Origin: Sphingobium scionense
Lineage (GTDB): Bacteria > Pseudomonadota > Alphaproteobacteria > Sphingomonadales > Sphingomonadaceae
Reading direction: 5' to 3'
Assembly (NCBI RefSeq): GCF_014197035.1
Contig: NZ_JACIEU010000014.1
Coordinates: 62,001 to 126,000, forward strand
Length of the DNA: 64,000 bases
The notes beneath the pieces are model-generated. The model saw only the letters and a program-made list of their open reading frames with translations. It was not told where the DNA came from and did not search any database. Positions 17,524 to 25,204 of this stretch are shown here, piece by piece. The translations under genes were made by a program, and so were the position numbers. Within the stretch, counting starts at the first letter, position 1, and each line of letters begins with the position of its first letter.

Positions 17524-18471
17524 ATGAAAGCAGCAGTCGTGCACACATTCGGCGTACCGCCGCATGTTACTGAGTTTCGCGAGCCGGAAGCGGGCAGCGG
17601 TGAAACCGTTATCGCTGTGTCGGCCGCTCCCCTCAGCCCGATCGTCAAGGCGCTAGCTGCCGGCGCGCACTATTCGGGTGGTACCACGGCCGGCTTCGTT
17701 CCGGGTGTGGACGGCGTCGGCGTCGATCCGCAGGGGCGTCGCGTCTATTTTCTCTTCCCGAAGCCTCCGTTCGGATCGATGGCGGAGCGATCGCTGGCCG
17801 CCAGCGACATGCTGGTGCCGGTGCCTGACGCGCTCGCCGACGATCTGGCCGCAGCCATCTCCACCGCCGGGCTCGCGTCCTGGGTCGCGCTGACACGGCG
17901 GGCCCGACTAGCCGGCGGGGAGACGGTGTTGGTGAATGGTGCAACCGGGGCAGCCGGGAGCATGGCGGTGCAGGTTGCTCGTCATCTGGGAGCCGCGAAG
18001 GTCATCGCGGTGGGGCGCAACCGCGAGCGGCTGGGCGAGCTGGATGCCGATGTCCGCATCGCGCTTGATGACAATGTGGATGCCACGCTGCGGGACGAGT
18101 TCGACCAAGGCGTCGATGTCGTGCTCGACTTCATCTGGGGCGAGCCTGCTATGGCCGTTTTGAAGGCAGCCGCTACCAATCGGGGAGCCCGGACCGGCGA
18201 ACCGCGCCTGAGATATGTGCAGATCGGCAATTCGGCCGGCGTCGACATAACGCTTCGCGCCGACATGCTTCGCAGCTCCGGATTGGAATTGCTCGGCAGT
18301 GGCATCGGCAGCGTCGCAGTCAAGGAGCTGCTGGCCGGAGCGGCGGAGCTGCTCGCAGCGGCTCATGGCGCGGGTTTCAAGCCAGCATTCACCAGCGTAC
18401 CATTGAATGATGTGGCGCAAGTCTGGAACGACGACCCTAGCGTGAGGTACATCGTCCAGCCTCAGCGTTGA
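17524..18471 (+). CDS. Quinone oxidoreductase-like protein (MDR superfamily)
   Basis: A 315-residue medium-chain dehydrogenase/reductase without the zinc-ligand pattern of alcohol dehydrogenases, as in quinone oxidoreductases. The GroES-like catalytic domain spans residues 1-115 and the Rossmann domain follows, with the NADPH motif NGATGAAGSMAVQ (about residues 138-150) and GRNRERLGEL after the second strand. It probably reduces quinones or enones with NADPH in the cytosol. It stands alone between the divergent AraC gene and the start of the degraded island. Confidence 0.85.
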   Translation: MKAAVVHTFGVPPHVTEFREPEAGSGETVIAVSAAPLSPIVKALAAGAHYSGGTTAGFVPGVDGVGVDPQGRRVYFLFPKPPFGSMAERSLAASDMLVPVPDALADDLAAAISTAGLASWVALTRRARLAGGETVLVNGATGAAGSMAVQVARHLGAAKVIAVGRNRERLGELDADVRIALDDNVDATLRDEFDQGVDVVLDFIWGEPAMAVLKAAATNRGARTGEPRLRYVQIGNSAGVDITLRADMLRSSGLELLGSGIGSVAVKELLAGAAELLAAAHGAGFKPAFTSVPLNDVAQVWNDDPSVRYIVQPQR

Positions 18472-19125
18472 TCGCCAGTCGGGGGATGCTGTCCCGCACG
18501 TCCGGTCCAGTCGCACGACTATGACAAACCGGGAATGGCCTAGTCGAGGGTGATGCAGATAGGCGACCGCAGGCGGCCCCACCGGTCGATGGGAAGCGTC
18601 GCATCGGTGTCGATGCAACAGCCCTTCCCGGAAACGAAGTTTGAACGGGATGGCCCGGGCAACATCCGTCTTTCTGAAGCGTCCGGCGGGGCCGCTTTCC
18701 CGAAACCTGTTCCCGATTGCGTTTTCCCGAAACTGGTCGCTGAAGACGGAGAAACGGGACTGGTGAAGCCGTGCACGACCGGCCGGTTTCGGGAGGAGGC
18801 GCCAGCCACCGGAACGACGGGCATTGGGTCGCGAACTGCCATTCGCTATCGTAGCGCCACAGCGTAGGTGTAGTGCCCATCTTCATCGGGCGTGGCCCGC
18901 CATACCGCCGCTGACCGCCGTGCGCCGCCCCTTCCTACTCTACGTCCGCAATGGCTACACCAACATGGTGCACGCTATGACAAGTCGGCAGCTCTGCGCC
19001 CCGATATCGGCCGTTCGGCGGAGTGACCTAGTTCCCTAGCCCGGCCGTTGGAGGGTCACCGATTTTGCACCATGTCCGCGACGTTCAAGGGTTGCGTTCG
19101 GACGGTTGCGCCGTAGTTTTCCAGG
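18472..19125. other. Gene-poor stretch at the left margin of the island
   Basis: About 650 bases. A minus-strand frame (18540-18842) ends in a natural-looking tail (CCIDTDATLPIDRWGR and eleven more residues) and may be the remnant C-terminus of an unrecognised gene; I do not recognise it. Three spaced TTTCCCGAAAC-like words occur at about 18627, 18702 and 18724, with a fourth inverted at 18785. Repeat copy 2 lies at 18845-18930. I see no intact gene. Confidence 0.5.
18845..18930 (-). repeat. Dispersed repeat, copy 2
   Basis: Carries the core GCTATCGTAGCGCCACAGCG followed by GGGCGTGGCCCGCCATACCG. On the minus strand it reads Trp-Arg-Ala-Thr-Pro-Asp-Glu-Asp-Gly and ends Ala-Leu-Arg-stop. It lacks the outer block shared by copies 1 and 3. 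It sits about 200 bases before the HEPN-like gene. Confidence 0.7.
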
Positions 19126-20307
19126 ATGATCGCGCGCTATACAGTCCACTTGAAGCAGCCTATTCGCATGCTGGACCATTGGCCCATTGATGTGCTGGGC
19201 GCCCGTATGACGTTGGTAGCAGACGGCGACATGGTGAGCGCATTGAAGTTCACCTTCACCGGGCAGCCCACGACCCTTGCACCTGCTTTGACCGACCCGG
19301 GCAAGCCGGGGCAGCCTCCTAAAATTACGATCAACGATTCGCTGCAAACGATACTTCGTCAGCAGGTTCGAAACGGCTTCAGCTTCCTTCAGGCGCTATT
19401 TCACATTCAAGTCGCTTTCGATCGGACGGATGCCGAATTCGAAGGCGAAACGCCGGAAGAGAACGACGCCATTGCGATAAACCATTTCAGCTATGGCGAG
19501 GCGGATGACCGTCCGCTCGCGCTGACTTACGACTACTTCACCAGGGCCATGATGGCCGCTGAAAAGCCGTACGACGAAAAATACCGACTCTTTGCCACGT
19601 TGACCGGCTACGCCCGCGAGGCATCGAAGGAAGCCCGCTACATTGACGCCTTCCGCTACTACTTCCTGATCCTCGATGCTTTTTTCAGCGACGGGCAATT
19701 CAAGAAGGCCGGCCTTGAAAAGGCGTTCAAGCGCCACGGGGCGCTGATGGACGCGATCAAATCGGCAACGGCTGACTTTCGGGAAGATCGGACACGGCCT
19801 ACCACTCCGACTGGCACCTTCTTGCGCGGGTTGCCGACGCCGGAAGAGATCGCCGACCACCTGATCGAGCGCCGGGGCCATTACTTCCATAGCAACCGGC
19901 GGAAGTCTGGGGCGTGGAGTCCAGACAAGCAGGATGAGGCCCGCGACCTATCATGGCTATGCTCCATGATCTGCTTCTATCTGTCAGAGGAATATTCCGC
20001 GCCGATGTTCGCGGAGGAGCTTGGACCACGGCACTTTGCGGAGGCCACAAAGTCAGGAGCGATAATCGTGCTCAGGATCGACTACACCTATGTTGACGAC
20101 GATGGCAGTGAGCCAAAGCAAGGGCGCACGAACATCAACATGCCCGGCACCAAGGTCACCCGGAAGATGGCGACCGAGATGACGCAGAATTTCGTGCAGA
20201 ACTTCATCGAGTCGCAGCCTGCCAGCAGCTTGATGCACGCAATCTGCCGTGAAGCAAAATCGGGCAAGCCGATCTTCGAGATTAAGTATCCGCAGGAACT
20301 TCCTTAG
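19126..20307 (+). CDS. HEPN-like conserved protein of unknown function
   Basis: A 393-residue cytosolic protein that I do not recognise by name. Residues about 160-285 are helical and contain ERRGHYFHSN: Arg250, four residues, His255. This fits the R-x4-6-H active site of HEPN ribonucleases, although the polar residue usually found after the Arg is Gly here. Two further segments (residues 1-60 and 310-390) look beta-rich and lack known motifs. The gene meets the broken PIN-like gene tail to tail: its TAG (20305-20307) overlaps the TAA of that gene (20304-20306). Such tight convergence, with a second nuclease-type gene next door, suggests a defence or toxin context. The HEPN assignment is inference. 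Confidence 0.65.
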   Translation: MIARYTVHLKQPIRMLDHWPIDVLGARMTLVADGDMVSALKFTFTGQPTTLAPALTDPGKPGQPPKITINDSLQTILRQQVRNGFSFLQALFHIQVAFDRTDAEFEGETPEENDAIAINHFSYGEADDRPLALTYDYFTRAMMAAEKPYDEKYRLFATLTGYAREASKEARYIDAFRYYFLILDAFFSDGQFKKAGLEKAFKRHGALMDAIKSATADFREDRTRPTTPTGTFLRGLPTPEEIADHLIERRGHYFHSNRRKSGAWSPDKQDEARDLSWLCSMICFYLSEEYSAPMFAEELGPRHFAEATKSGAIIVLRIDYTYVDDDGSEPKQGRTNINMPGTKVTRKMATEMTQNFVQNFIESQPASSLMHAICREAKSGKPIFEIKYPQELP

Positions 20308-20567
20308 CGCGACGCCAGGGACTCTGGGAGAACCCAATCCTCGCCAACGAAGGCGCCAAACTGCCGGAGAACCGCACGAACGGCGCGTGATGTACTCCAA
20401 ACCAGCTTGTCGGTGCTCAGCACACCGTTGAAATAGGTGCCCATGGTGGCGAGTTGCATATCTATCACATCGTTCACGCGCAGATGCTCGGCGCGTCCTA
20501 TCTGCCGCCCATTCTGCACCCACAGAATGTAATAGATCATCATGCACAGCGAGTATCGGAACGCGAA

Positions 20568-20571
20568 CATG
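20568..20571. repeat. Target-site duplication CATG (left)
   Basis: CATG directly outside the left end of the IS3-family element, matching CATG at 23480-23483 outside the right end. Four bases fits IS3-family elements of the IS407 type. The duplication falls inside the PIN-like gene. Confidence 0.85.
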
Positions 20572-20964
20572 TGACGTGACCCCCGCCTTTCATCCGGTGG
20601 CAACCAGAGACCGACCGGTGTTGTCGCGCAGGAGCGCGGGTGAAGCAACGGTCGGGTTTAACCCCGACCGTTGCTGTTCAAGTTCGGCGGCGAACGCTGC
20701 CGGTGTGGCGTATCCGAGCGAGGAGTGTGGCCGCTCGGTGTTGTAGTCGGCGACCCAGCGGGCGAGGATCGACCGGGCCTGACCGATCGTGAAGAACAGC
20801 GTCTCGTTGAGCAGTTCGTCGCGCATGCGACCGTTGAAGCTCTCCACGAACCCGTTCTGGGTCGGCTTGCCCGGCGCGATGTAATGCCACTCGATGCCGG
20901 CGTCGCCGGACCAGGCGAGCACCGCGTTCGAGGTCAGCTCGGTCCCGTAGCACATTGGGAAGCG

Positions 20965-21032
20965 GCCCCTCGAAGGGGCGCACTGCCTTGATGAAGGCAA
21001 GGGCGCGTAGCGCCCGCAGGCTTCATCAAGGC
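20965..21032 (+). ncRNA. Structured left end of IS110 element, candidate bridge-RNA segment
   Basis: Three nested or adjacent stems: GCCCCT/AGGGGC (20965-20979, 3-base loop); an outer 12-base perfect pair GCCTTGATGAAG (20985-20996) with CTTCATCAAGGC (21021-21032); and inside it GGGCGC/GCGCCC (21001-21015, loop GTA). IS110 elements encode a structured bridge RNA in a non-coding end, so this is the natural candidate, though no guide loops can be assigned by eye. Confidence 0.5.
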
Positions 21033-21099
21033 GGTCATGATCGGCCCGCAGGTCTCTAAAGTGAAGTTGTCGACTCAACCCTTTGGAGACAGACCGACC

Positions 21100-22371
21100 A
21101 TGACCAAGCGTAGCTCTAATCCCACCGACGCCGTGCTGGTAGCCATCGATATGTCCAAACACCGCCAGGAGGTCCTGATCGAACGTCCAGAAGGCGGACC
21201 CCGACGTCGCATGACGGTGATGGCGACAAAGGCAGATTATGATCGCCTGGCCACGGATCTTAGCGACATCGGGCGTCCGATCATCGTCGGCTTCGAGGCT
21301 ACTGGTAACTACCATCGCACGCTGGCGCATCGCCTGCTGTCCGCCGGCTTCGAGTTGCGCTTGATCTCGTCCGTTGCCTTGGCTCGAACGCGCGAGGCTC
21401 TGCACAATGGCTGGGACAAGAACGATTCCAAGGATGCGCAAGTGATCCTGCACATGCTGCGGATTGGCGCCACCCAGCGATACGTCGATCCGCTCGCCGC
21501 CGGGATCAACGACCTGCAGGAGATGTCGAAAACGCACGAGGCGATCTCCAAGGCTAAGACGCAGACATGGCATCGCATCCTGACCCACTACCTGCCGCTC
21601 TATTTCCCGGAGATTGAACGCTTCGCTGGCAACAGCCGATCCGACTGGTTCCTTGCTCTGCTCGAACGATTCCCGACTCCAGCCAGCATGACTGTGCTCG
21701 GCCAGGAGACTTTCTCCCGCGAAGCATGGGACTTGGTCGGCCGCAAAGTGTCCAAAGCCCGGCTGATCAACGATATCTACGAGACCGCCTGCGCCTCCGT
21801 GGCGCTACCTGTCGACGAGGATTCCGTCTCGATCGCTATGTTCCGCATGGTGATCGCCCAAGCACGCAACCTGATCCGGCAGCGCGACGAGATCGAGCGA
21901 ACGGCGCATGCCATGCTGGCCGAAAACCGCGATTATCAGCTTCTGCGCATGATCCCCGGCATTGGGCCCATCAATGCGTTGACCATTCTCGCCGAGGCAG
22001 GCGATCTACGCCGCTTCAGCCATCACCGTCAGTTCCTGAAGTTCTGCGGTCTTGATCTTGCGACCCGGCAGTCCGGTACATTCCGAGGCCGCACGATGCT
22101 GTCCAAGTACGGTAATGCGCGATTGCGGCGGACCTTTTGGATGGCTGCCCAGGTCGCCGCACGTCAGCGCAACAACAGTTTCCGCGACAAGCTCGGACGA
22201 TACACTGCCGGGCACGCGGATGATGCCGATCGTCGCCGCAAGGCGATGACGGCGCTCACCGCCAAGATGGCGCGCGTTGCCCATGCCGTCATCAAGACGG
22301 GGACAGAGTACCGACCGTTCCTTGAACGGTCGGATGCCAGGTGGAAGGACCCCTCTCTGCAAGTGCCGTGA
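21100..22371 (+). CDS. IS110-family transposase (DEDD recombinase)
   Basis: A 423-residue transposase. The start at 21100 (Met-Thr-Lys-Arg) has GGAG about 11 bases upstream. The N-terminal RuvC-like domain shows the first Asp in VAIDMSKH, a Glu in GFEATGNYH and the NDSKDAQ acidic motif; the C-terminal domain has the helix-hairpin-helix-like [14 protein letters not shown] and a Ser-containing segment (RQSGTFRGR) expected to hold the nucleophile. It appears full length and intact, so this element may still be active. Confidence 0.95.
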   Translation: MTKRSSNPTDAVLVAIDMSKHRQEVLIERPEGGPRRRMTVMATKADYDRLATDLSDIGRPIIVGFEATGNYHRTLAHRLLSAGFELRLISSVALARTREALHNGWDKNDSKDAQVILHMLRIGATQRYVDPLAAGINDLQEMSKTHEAISKAKTQTWHRILTHYLPLYFPEIERFAGNSRSDWFLALLERFPTPASMTVLGQETFSREAWDLVGRKVSKARLINDIYETACASVALPVDEDSVSIAMFRMVIAQARNLIRQRDEIERTAHAMLAENRDYQLLRMIPGIGPINALTILAEAGDLRRFSHHRQFLKFCGLDLATRQSGTFRGRTMLSKYGNARLRRTFWMAAQVAARQRNNSFRDKLGRYTAGHADDADRRRKAMTALTAKMARVAHAVIKTGTEYRPFLERSDARWKDPSLQVP

Positions 22372-23148
22372 GGGCGCGAAAGCGACCCTGTAGATAATGT
22401 TCGGGCCTTCCACCTGGGTGCGTATCTCGTTCTAAGGACGGTGAGGACCACGGCCGCTTCGGCGCCGCTGGATCCTGTGTTTGCTATGGCAGGGAGCGAT
22501 CCCGTTGACGGTGGAAGCCATCTGGCTCAGAATGCATGCCTCGCCGCTCAATGCCGGCGCATAGAGATCTGTTGACCAAATCTCGCTTTCCTTCGTGACC
22601 CAGGACGTTGTCGCTGACGATCATCTTCGGCCTGCCGCGCCTGGCGATCAGATCGGCCAGCTCGCGCACGACCCGCCGGCCCGAGATCGATGTGTCGACC
22701 ACCGCTCCGATGCACTCGCGCGTCACGTCGTCGACGATGTTGAGCACGCGGAACCGCCGCCCGGTGACGAACTGGTCGTGGACGAAGTCCAGGCTCCAGC
22801 GCTGGTTGGGAAGCGCCAGCACCGGCGCAGGCGCCCGCGCGCCGACGGCGCGCCTTCGTCCCTTCCGGCGCCTGACGGTGAGGCCCTCCTCGCGGTAGAG
22901 CCGCTGGGTCTTCTTGCGGTTGATCGCGACGCCGTCCCGACGGAGCAGGATATGCAGTCGCCGATAGCCAAACCGCCGGCGCTGCTGCGCCAGCTCGCAT
23001 AGCCGCGACCGCAGGTCGCCATCATCTGCCCGGCACGAGCGATACCGCATGCTCTTCCGGTCCGCCGAGATCACCCGGCACGCCCGCCGCTCGCTCATCC
23101 CGAACGCTGCCTGCAAATGCATGACGGCTTCGCGCTGGGCTGCGGCGG

Positions 23149-23415
23149 TCACCACTTTTTTGACAGCAGGTCTTTCAACCCCGCATTGTCCAGCATGGCG
23201 TCCGCCAGCAGCCGCTTGAGCTTACCGTTCTCGTCTTCCAGAGCCCGCAGCCGCTTCGCGTCGGACACCTCCAGGCCGCCATACTTGCCCTTCCAGGCAT
23301 AGTAGGTCGCGCTCGACATGCCATGCTTGCGGCACAGCTCCGTCACCACGGCACCCGCCTCGGCTTCCTTCAGGATGCCGATAATCTGCTCTTCCGTGAA
23401 CTGCTTCCGCTTCAT
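23149..23415 (-). CDS. IS3-family transposase orfA
   Basis: An 88-residue helix-turn-helix protein (KRKQFTEEQIIGILKEAE at the start, TELCRKHGMSSATYYAWKGK as recognition region) followed by a leucine-zipper-like coil. Near its end, the minus-strand run A-AAA-AAG (complement of 23155-23161) is a standard -1 slippery heptamer; shifting there enters the orfB frame and gives the OrfAB transposase. OrfA itself is intact. Confidence 0.93.
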   Translation of the reverse strand: MKRKQFTEEQIIGILKEAEAGAVVTELCRKHGMSSATYYAWKGKYGGLEVSDAKRLRALEDENGKLKRLLADAMLDNAGLKDLLSKKW

Positions 23416-23479
23416 CTGTCCGTCCCATCAAGGGGCCGGTCTCTAGGTCCAGGTGGATGAAGAAACGGGGGTCACGTCA

Positions 23480-23483
23480 CATG
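23480..23483. repeat. Target-site duplication CATG (right)
   Basis: The right-hand copy of the CATG flanking the IS3-family element; see 20568-20571. Confidence 0.85.
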
Positions 23484-24160
23484 CCGCGCGCTTCGGTGAG
23501 CAAAATGCCCTTCCGGTTCAGGGACTGTTGGTTGTCGATGAAGAATCGCGCGGTCGTCTCCTTCAGCAGCCGGAATAGGGTTTGCCGCGTGTCCTCCGCG
23601 ACGTCGCGCCCGGTCCGCAATTGCTTCACCTGATCGGGTTTGAATTCCTTAGTAATGTCCACAAGCGCCTCTTGAAGGTCTTGCATCTGCTTGCCCAGTT
23701 CCGCGATGACGTTGGCCGCCTCCGGTTCGAGTGCCGCCATGCGAACCTTCAGGCGTTCAGGCACCGGGACTGTCGAAAGGTCCAGCATATCTTGGTTCAG
23801 CTCTGCGCATGCCATGTAGTCGAAAAGGGCATTCACGTCGGAATTGGCCGCCATGTTCAGCTCTAAAATTTCGTGCGTGCGCTTCAGCACGAACACTTGC
23901 GACGGGAATTGCGAAGCGATGCGCAGCGACATGCGGGAATTGGTGATGGCGTGTTCCTTCCGCATCTCAACTAGGGTGAGGTCGGATAGCGCGATGTGAT
24001 GATCGCGGGACGCGGCGAGATACGTCTTGAGCTGGGGATTACCTAGCGCGTTCGAGTCAGCGAGTAGCATTGTCATCGCTTGTAGGTAGCGAACGCCTAG
24101 TTAATTTGCAGCAGGCGAGGCATGATTGCAGCCCATGGCATTCGCATAAGGAGGACGGAT

Positions 24161-24454
24161 ATGGTGTGGCGCACTAAGTCGCTGCCGCTCGCGGAATGGG
24201 CGGCGTTGCAGGATCATTTCGGTAATCTCATGGTGGCCAGCGGCGGGCCTGAAAGCCTCGCGATGTTCATGAAAGGCGAGTCGGGACAGGCCGAATCCGA
24301 AATCTATCTCACCGGCCCGGGCATCGGCGCCATTGAAGCGCTCTCACCGGGTGGCTGGGAAGACTCGGCGGCGCCCGCCGGCGAAAATATAGCGCTGCTT
24401 GTCGGCTCCGGCGATCCTTGGAGATTTTTTGGCGTCGAGAAGCCTGATCTTTAG
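24161..24454 (+). CDS. Small unknown protein, first gene of the caspase operon
   Basis: A 97-residue acidic cytosolic protein I do not recognise. The start at 24161 is fixed by a near-perfect AGGAGG six bases upstream; an in-frame ATG at 24122 lacks one. Visible features: an N-terminal Met-Val-Trp-Arg-Thr-Lys, a central E-S-E-I-Y-L-T-G-P segment and a C-terminal W-R-F-F-G-V. There is no signal peptide or membrane segment. It is divergent from the PIN-like pseudogene (84-base gap) and followed after 84 bases by the next gene on the same strand, so it probably leads a three-gene operon that ends in a caspase-like protease. It may be a sensor, adaptor or protease substrate; that is inference. 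Confidence 0.7.
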   Translation: MVWRTKSLPLAEWAALQDHFGNLMVASGGPESLAMFMKGESGQAESEIYLTGPGIGAIEALSPGGWEDSAAPAGENIALLVGSGDPWRFFGVEKPDL

Positions 24455-24538
24455 ATGATGGCGGCTTCGACCAGCGGCAATCCAAAACCGGATGTCCTCG
24501 GAACGATCGCAACCCCTCGATAGACCTCAGCGTGGACC

Positions 24539-25204
24539 ATGGTAGAAAACTGGATGGCCGAAAACGTCGAACAAACAGAGAAGTCTGATCCACGCATCTT
24601 TTGCTTCGAGCGAGATGAAGATGATCGCGCGTTTGAGGCCTCGGTGACTGCCCTGATGGGAAGGATGCAGGAGCAGTCGCGCCAGATGTTCATCCACGAG
24701 CATAATGTTCTTCGCATGAACCATGGCGCAAACTGGGTCCATTCGGCGCGTGACGCCGAGCCCGACACAACGATGCACAGCATTTCTGCGGAATGGACGA
24801 TCCCTTTCGCTGGGATCGCGGACAATGATCTGAATCTGGTCGCCCAAACCATCCTCCCGATCAATGAAGAGATGGAGCGCCAGTTCGCCCAGAATATATA
24901 CGGCGTGGTCGGTGCGGCAGCGGAGAAGGTCGGCAACGTCGTCAATGCCAAGGAGGCCGGGTCGTTCGCGCTTTCGATGCTGGAGATGTTTCGGAAGATC
25001 GAGCTTGGCGTGGATCGTGACGGAAATGTCTCGATGCCTCAGATACATGTCGGGCCGGGAATGTACGAGCGCATTGTTAGCGAGATGCTGGACGTACCGC
25101 CCGAGATCTCCGCAGAGATCGAACGGGTCAAAGCGGAGAAAATCCAGCTGGCACTGGACCGAGAGATTGAGCGGAAGGCTAAGTTTAAGCGGGCGGACGG
25201 ATGA
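24539..25204 (+). CDS. Unknown 221-residue protein coupled to the caspase-like gene
   Basis: A mostly helical cytosolic protein of 221 residues with no recognised domain. The N-terminal third is acidic and rich in Glu/Asp. The middle contains SAEWTIPFAGIADND and a G-A-A-A-E-K-V-G-N-V segment, and the C-terminal 40 residues form a charged, coiled-coil-like helix (EIERVKAEKIQLALDREIE). The start at 24539 lacks a good ribosome site; Met6 at 24554 is an alternative. Its TGA overlaps the ATG of the caspase-like gene by four bases, so the two products are made together and probably interact. Confidence 0.72.
   Translation: MVENWMAENVEQTEKSDPRIFCFERDEDDRAFEASVTALMGRMQEQSRQMFIHEHNVLRMNHGANWVHSARDAEPDTTMHSISAEWTIPFAGIADNDLNLVAQTILPINEEMERQFAQNIYGVVGAAAEKVGNVVNAKEAGSFALSMLEMFRKIELGVDRDGNVSMPQIHVGPGMYERIVSEMLDVPPEISAEIERVKAEKIQLALDREIERKAKFKRADG

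Larger units (their letters stand above)
20948..22606 (+). mobile_element. IS110-family insertion sequence inside the IS3 element
   Basis: The boundaries come from rebuilding the interrupted orfB: GGTCCC before 20947 and GTTGTC from 22607 rejoin as the normal Asn-Gly-Thr codons, with one shared G, giving an element of about 1,660 bp. As usual for IS110, there are no obvious terminal inverted repeats and no target duplication beyond that single base. The left non-coding end is about 150 bp and highly structured, the right about 235 bp. Confidence 0.85.
20590..23154 (-). pseudogene. IS3-family transposase orfB, interrupted
   Basis: The coding parts are 22607-23154 and 20590-20946. The first holds the N-terminal helix-turn-helix region (GMSERRACRVI), the tail FGYRRLHILLRRDG and the start of the integrase core with the first Asp (WSLDFVHDQ) and the second (IVSDN). 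The second restarts at GTELTS and carries the Glu in [14 protein letters not shown] and the closing [11 protein letters not shown]. The two parts join in frame once the IS110 element is removed. It is normally expressed as a fusion with orfA by -1 frameshifting. Confidence 0.9.
20572..23479 (-). mobile_element. IS3-family insertion sequence, itself split by an IS110-family element
   Basis: The ends are inverted repeats starting TGACGTGACCCCCG on both sides (left from 20572, right ending 23479), and the CATG target is duplicated. Without the inner element it is about 1,250 bp, normal for IS3. On the minus strand it carries orfA, an A6G frameshift site and orfB with a D-D-E catalytic triad. The inner IS110 element (about 20948-22606) cuts orfB between the second Asp region (VSDN) and GTE, so this copy cannot transpose on its own. 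Confidence 0.92.
20304..24076 (-). pseudogene. PIN-like nuclease gene interrupted by nested insertion sequences
   Basis: The coding parts are 23480-24076 (199 codons, N-terminal) and 20304-20570 (C-terminal; three of its bases, 20568-20570, belong to the duplicated target). Removing the insertion joins them in frame into a 286-residue protein. The start Met-Thr-Met-Leu-Leu-Ala-Asp-Ser-Asn with an early Asp, an acidic SDLTLVEM segment, and a late NDVIDMQLATMG and VLSTDK segment give the spaced acidic residues of a PIN-type ribonuclease. The middle (about residues 95-185) is a long helical insertion. The insertion separates the late acidic residues from the rest, so any nuclease should be inactive. 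It faces the HEPN-like gene convergently with overlapping stops. PIN assignment is by motif reading only. Confidence 0.75.

Noticed and set aside
18550-18867. A 105-codon plus-strand frame as a gene.
   Set aside because: No ribosome site, overlaps repeat copy 2 and a more protein-like minus-strand frame.
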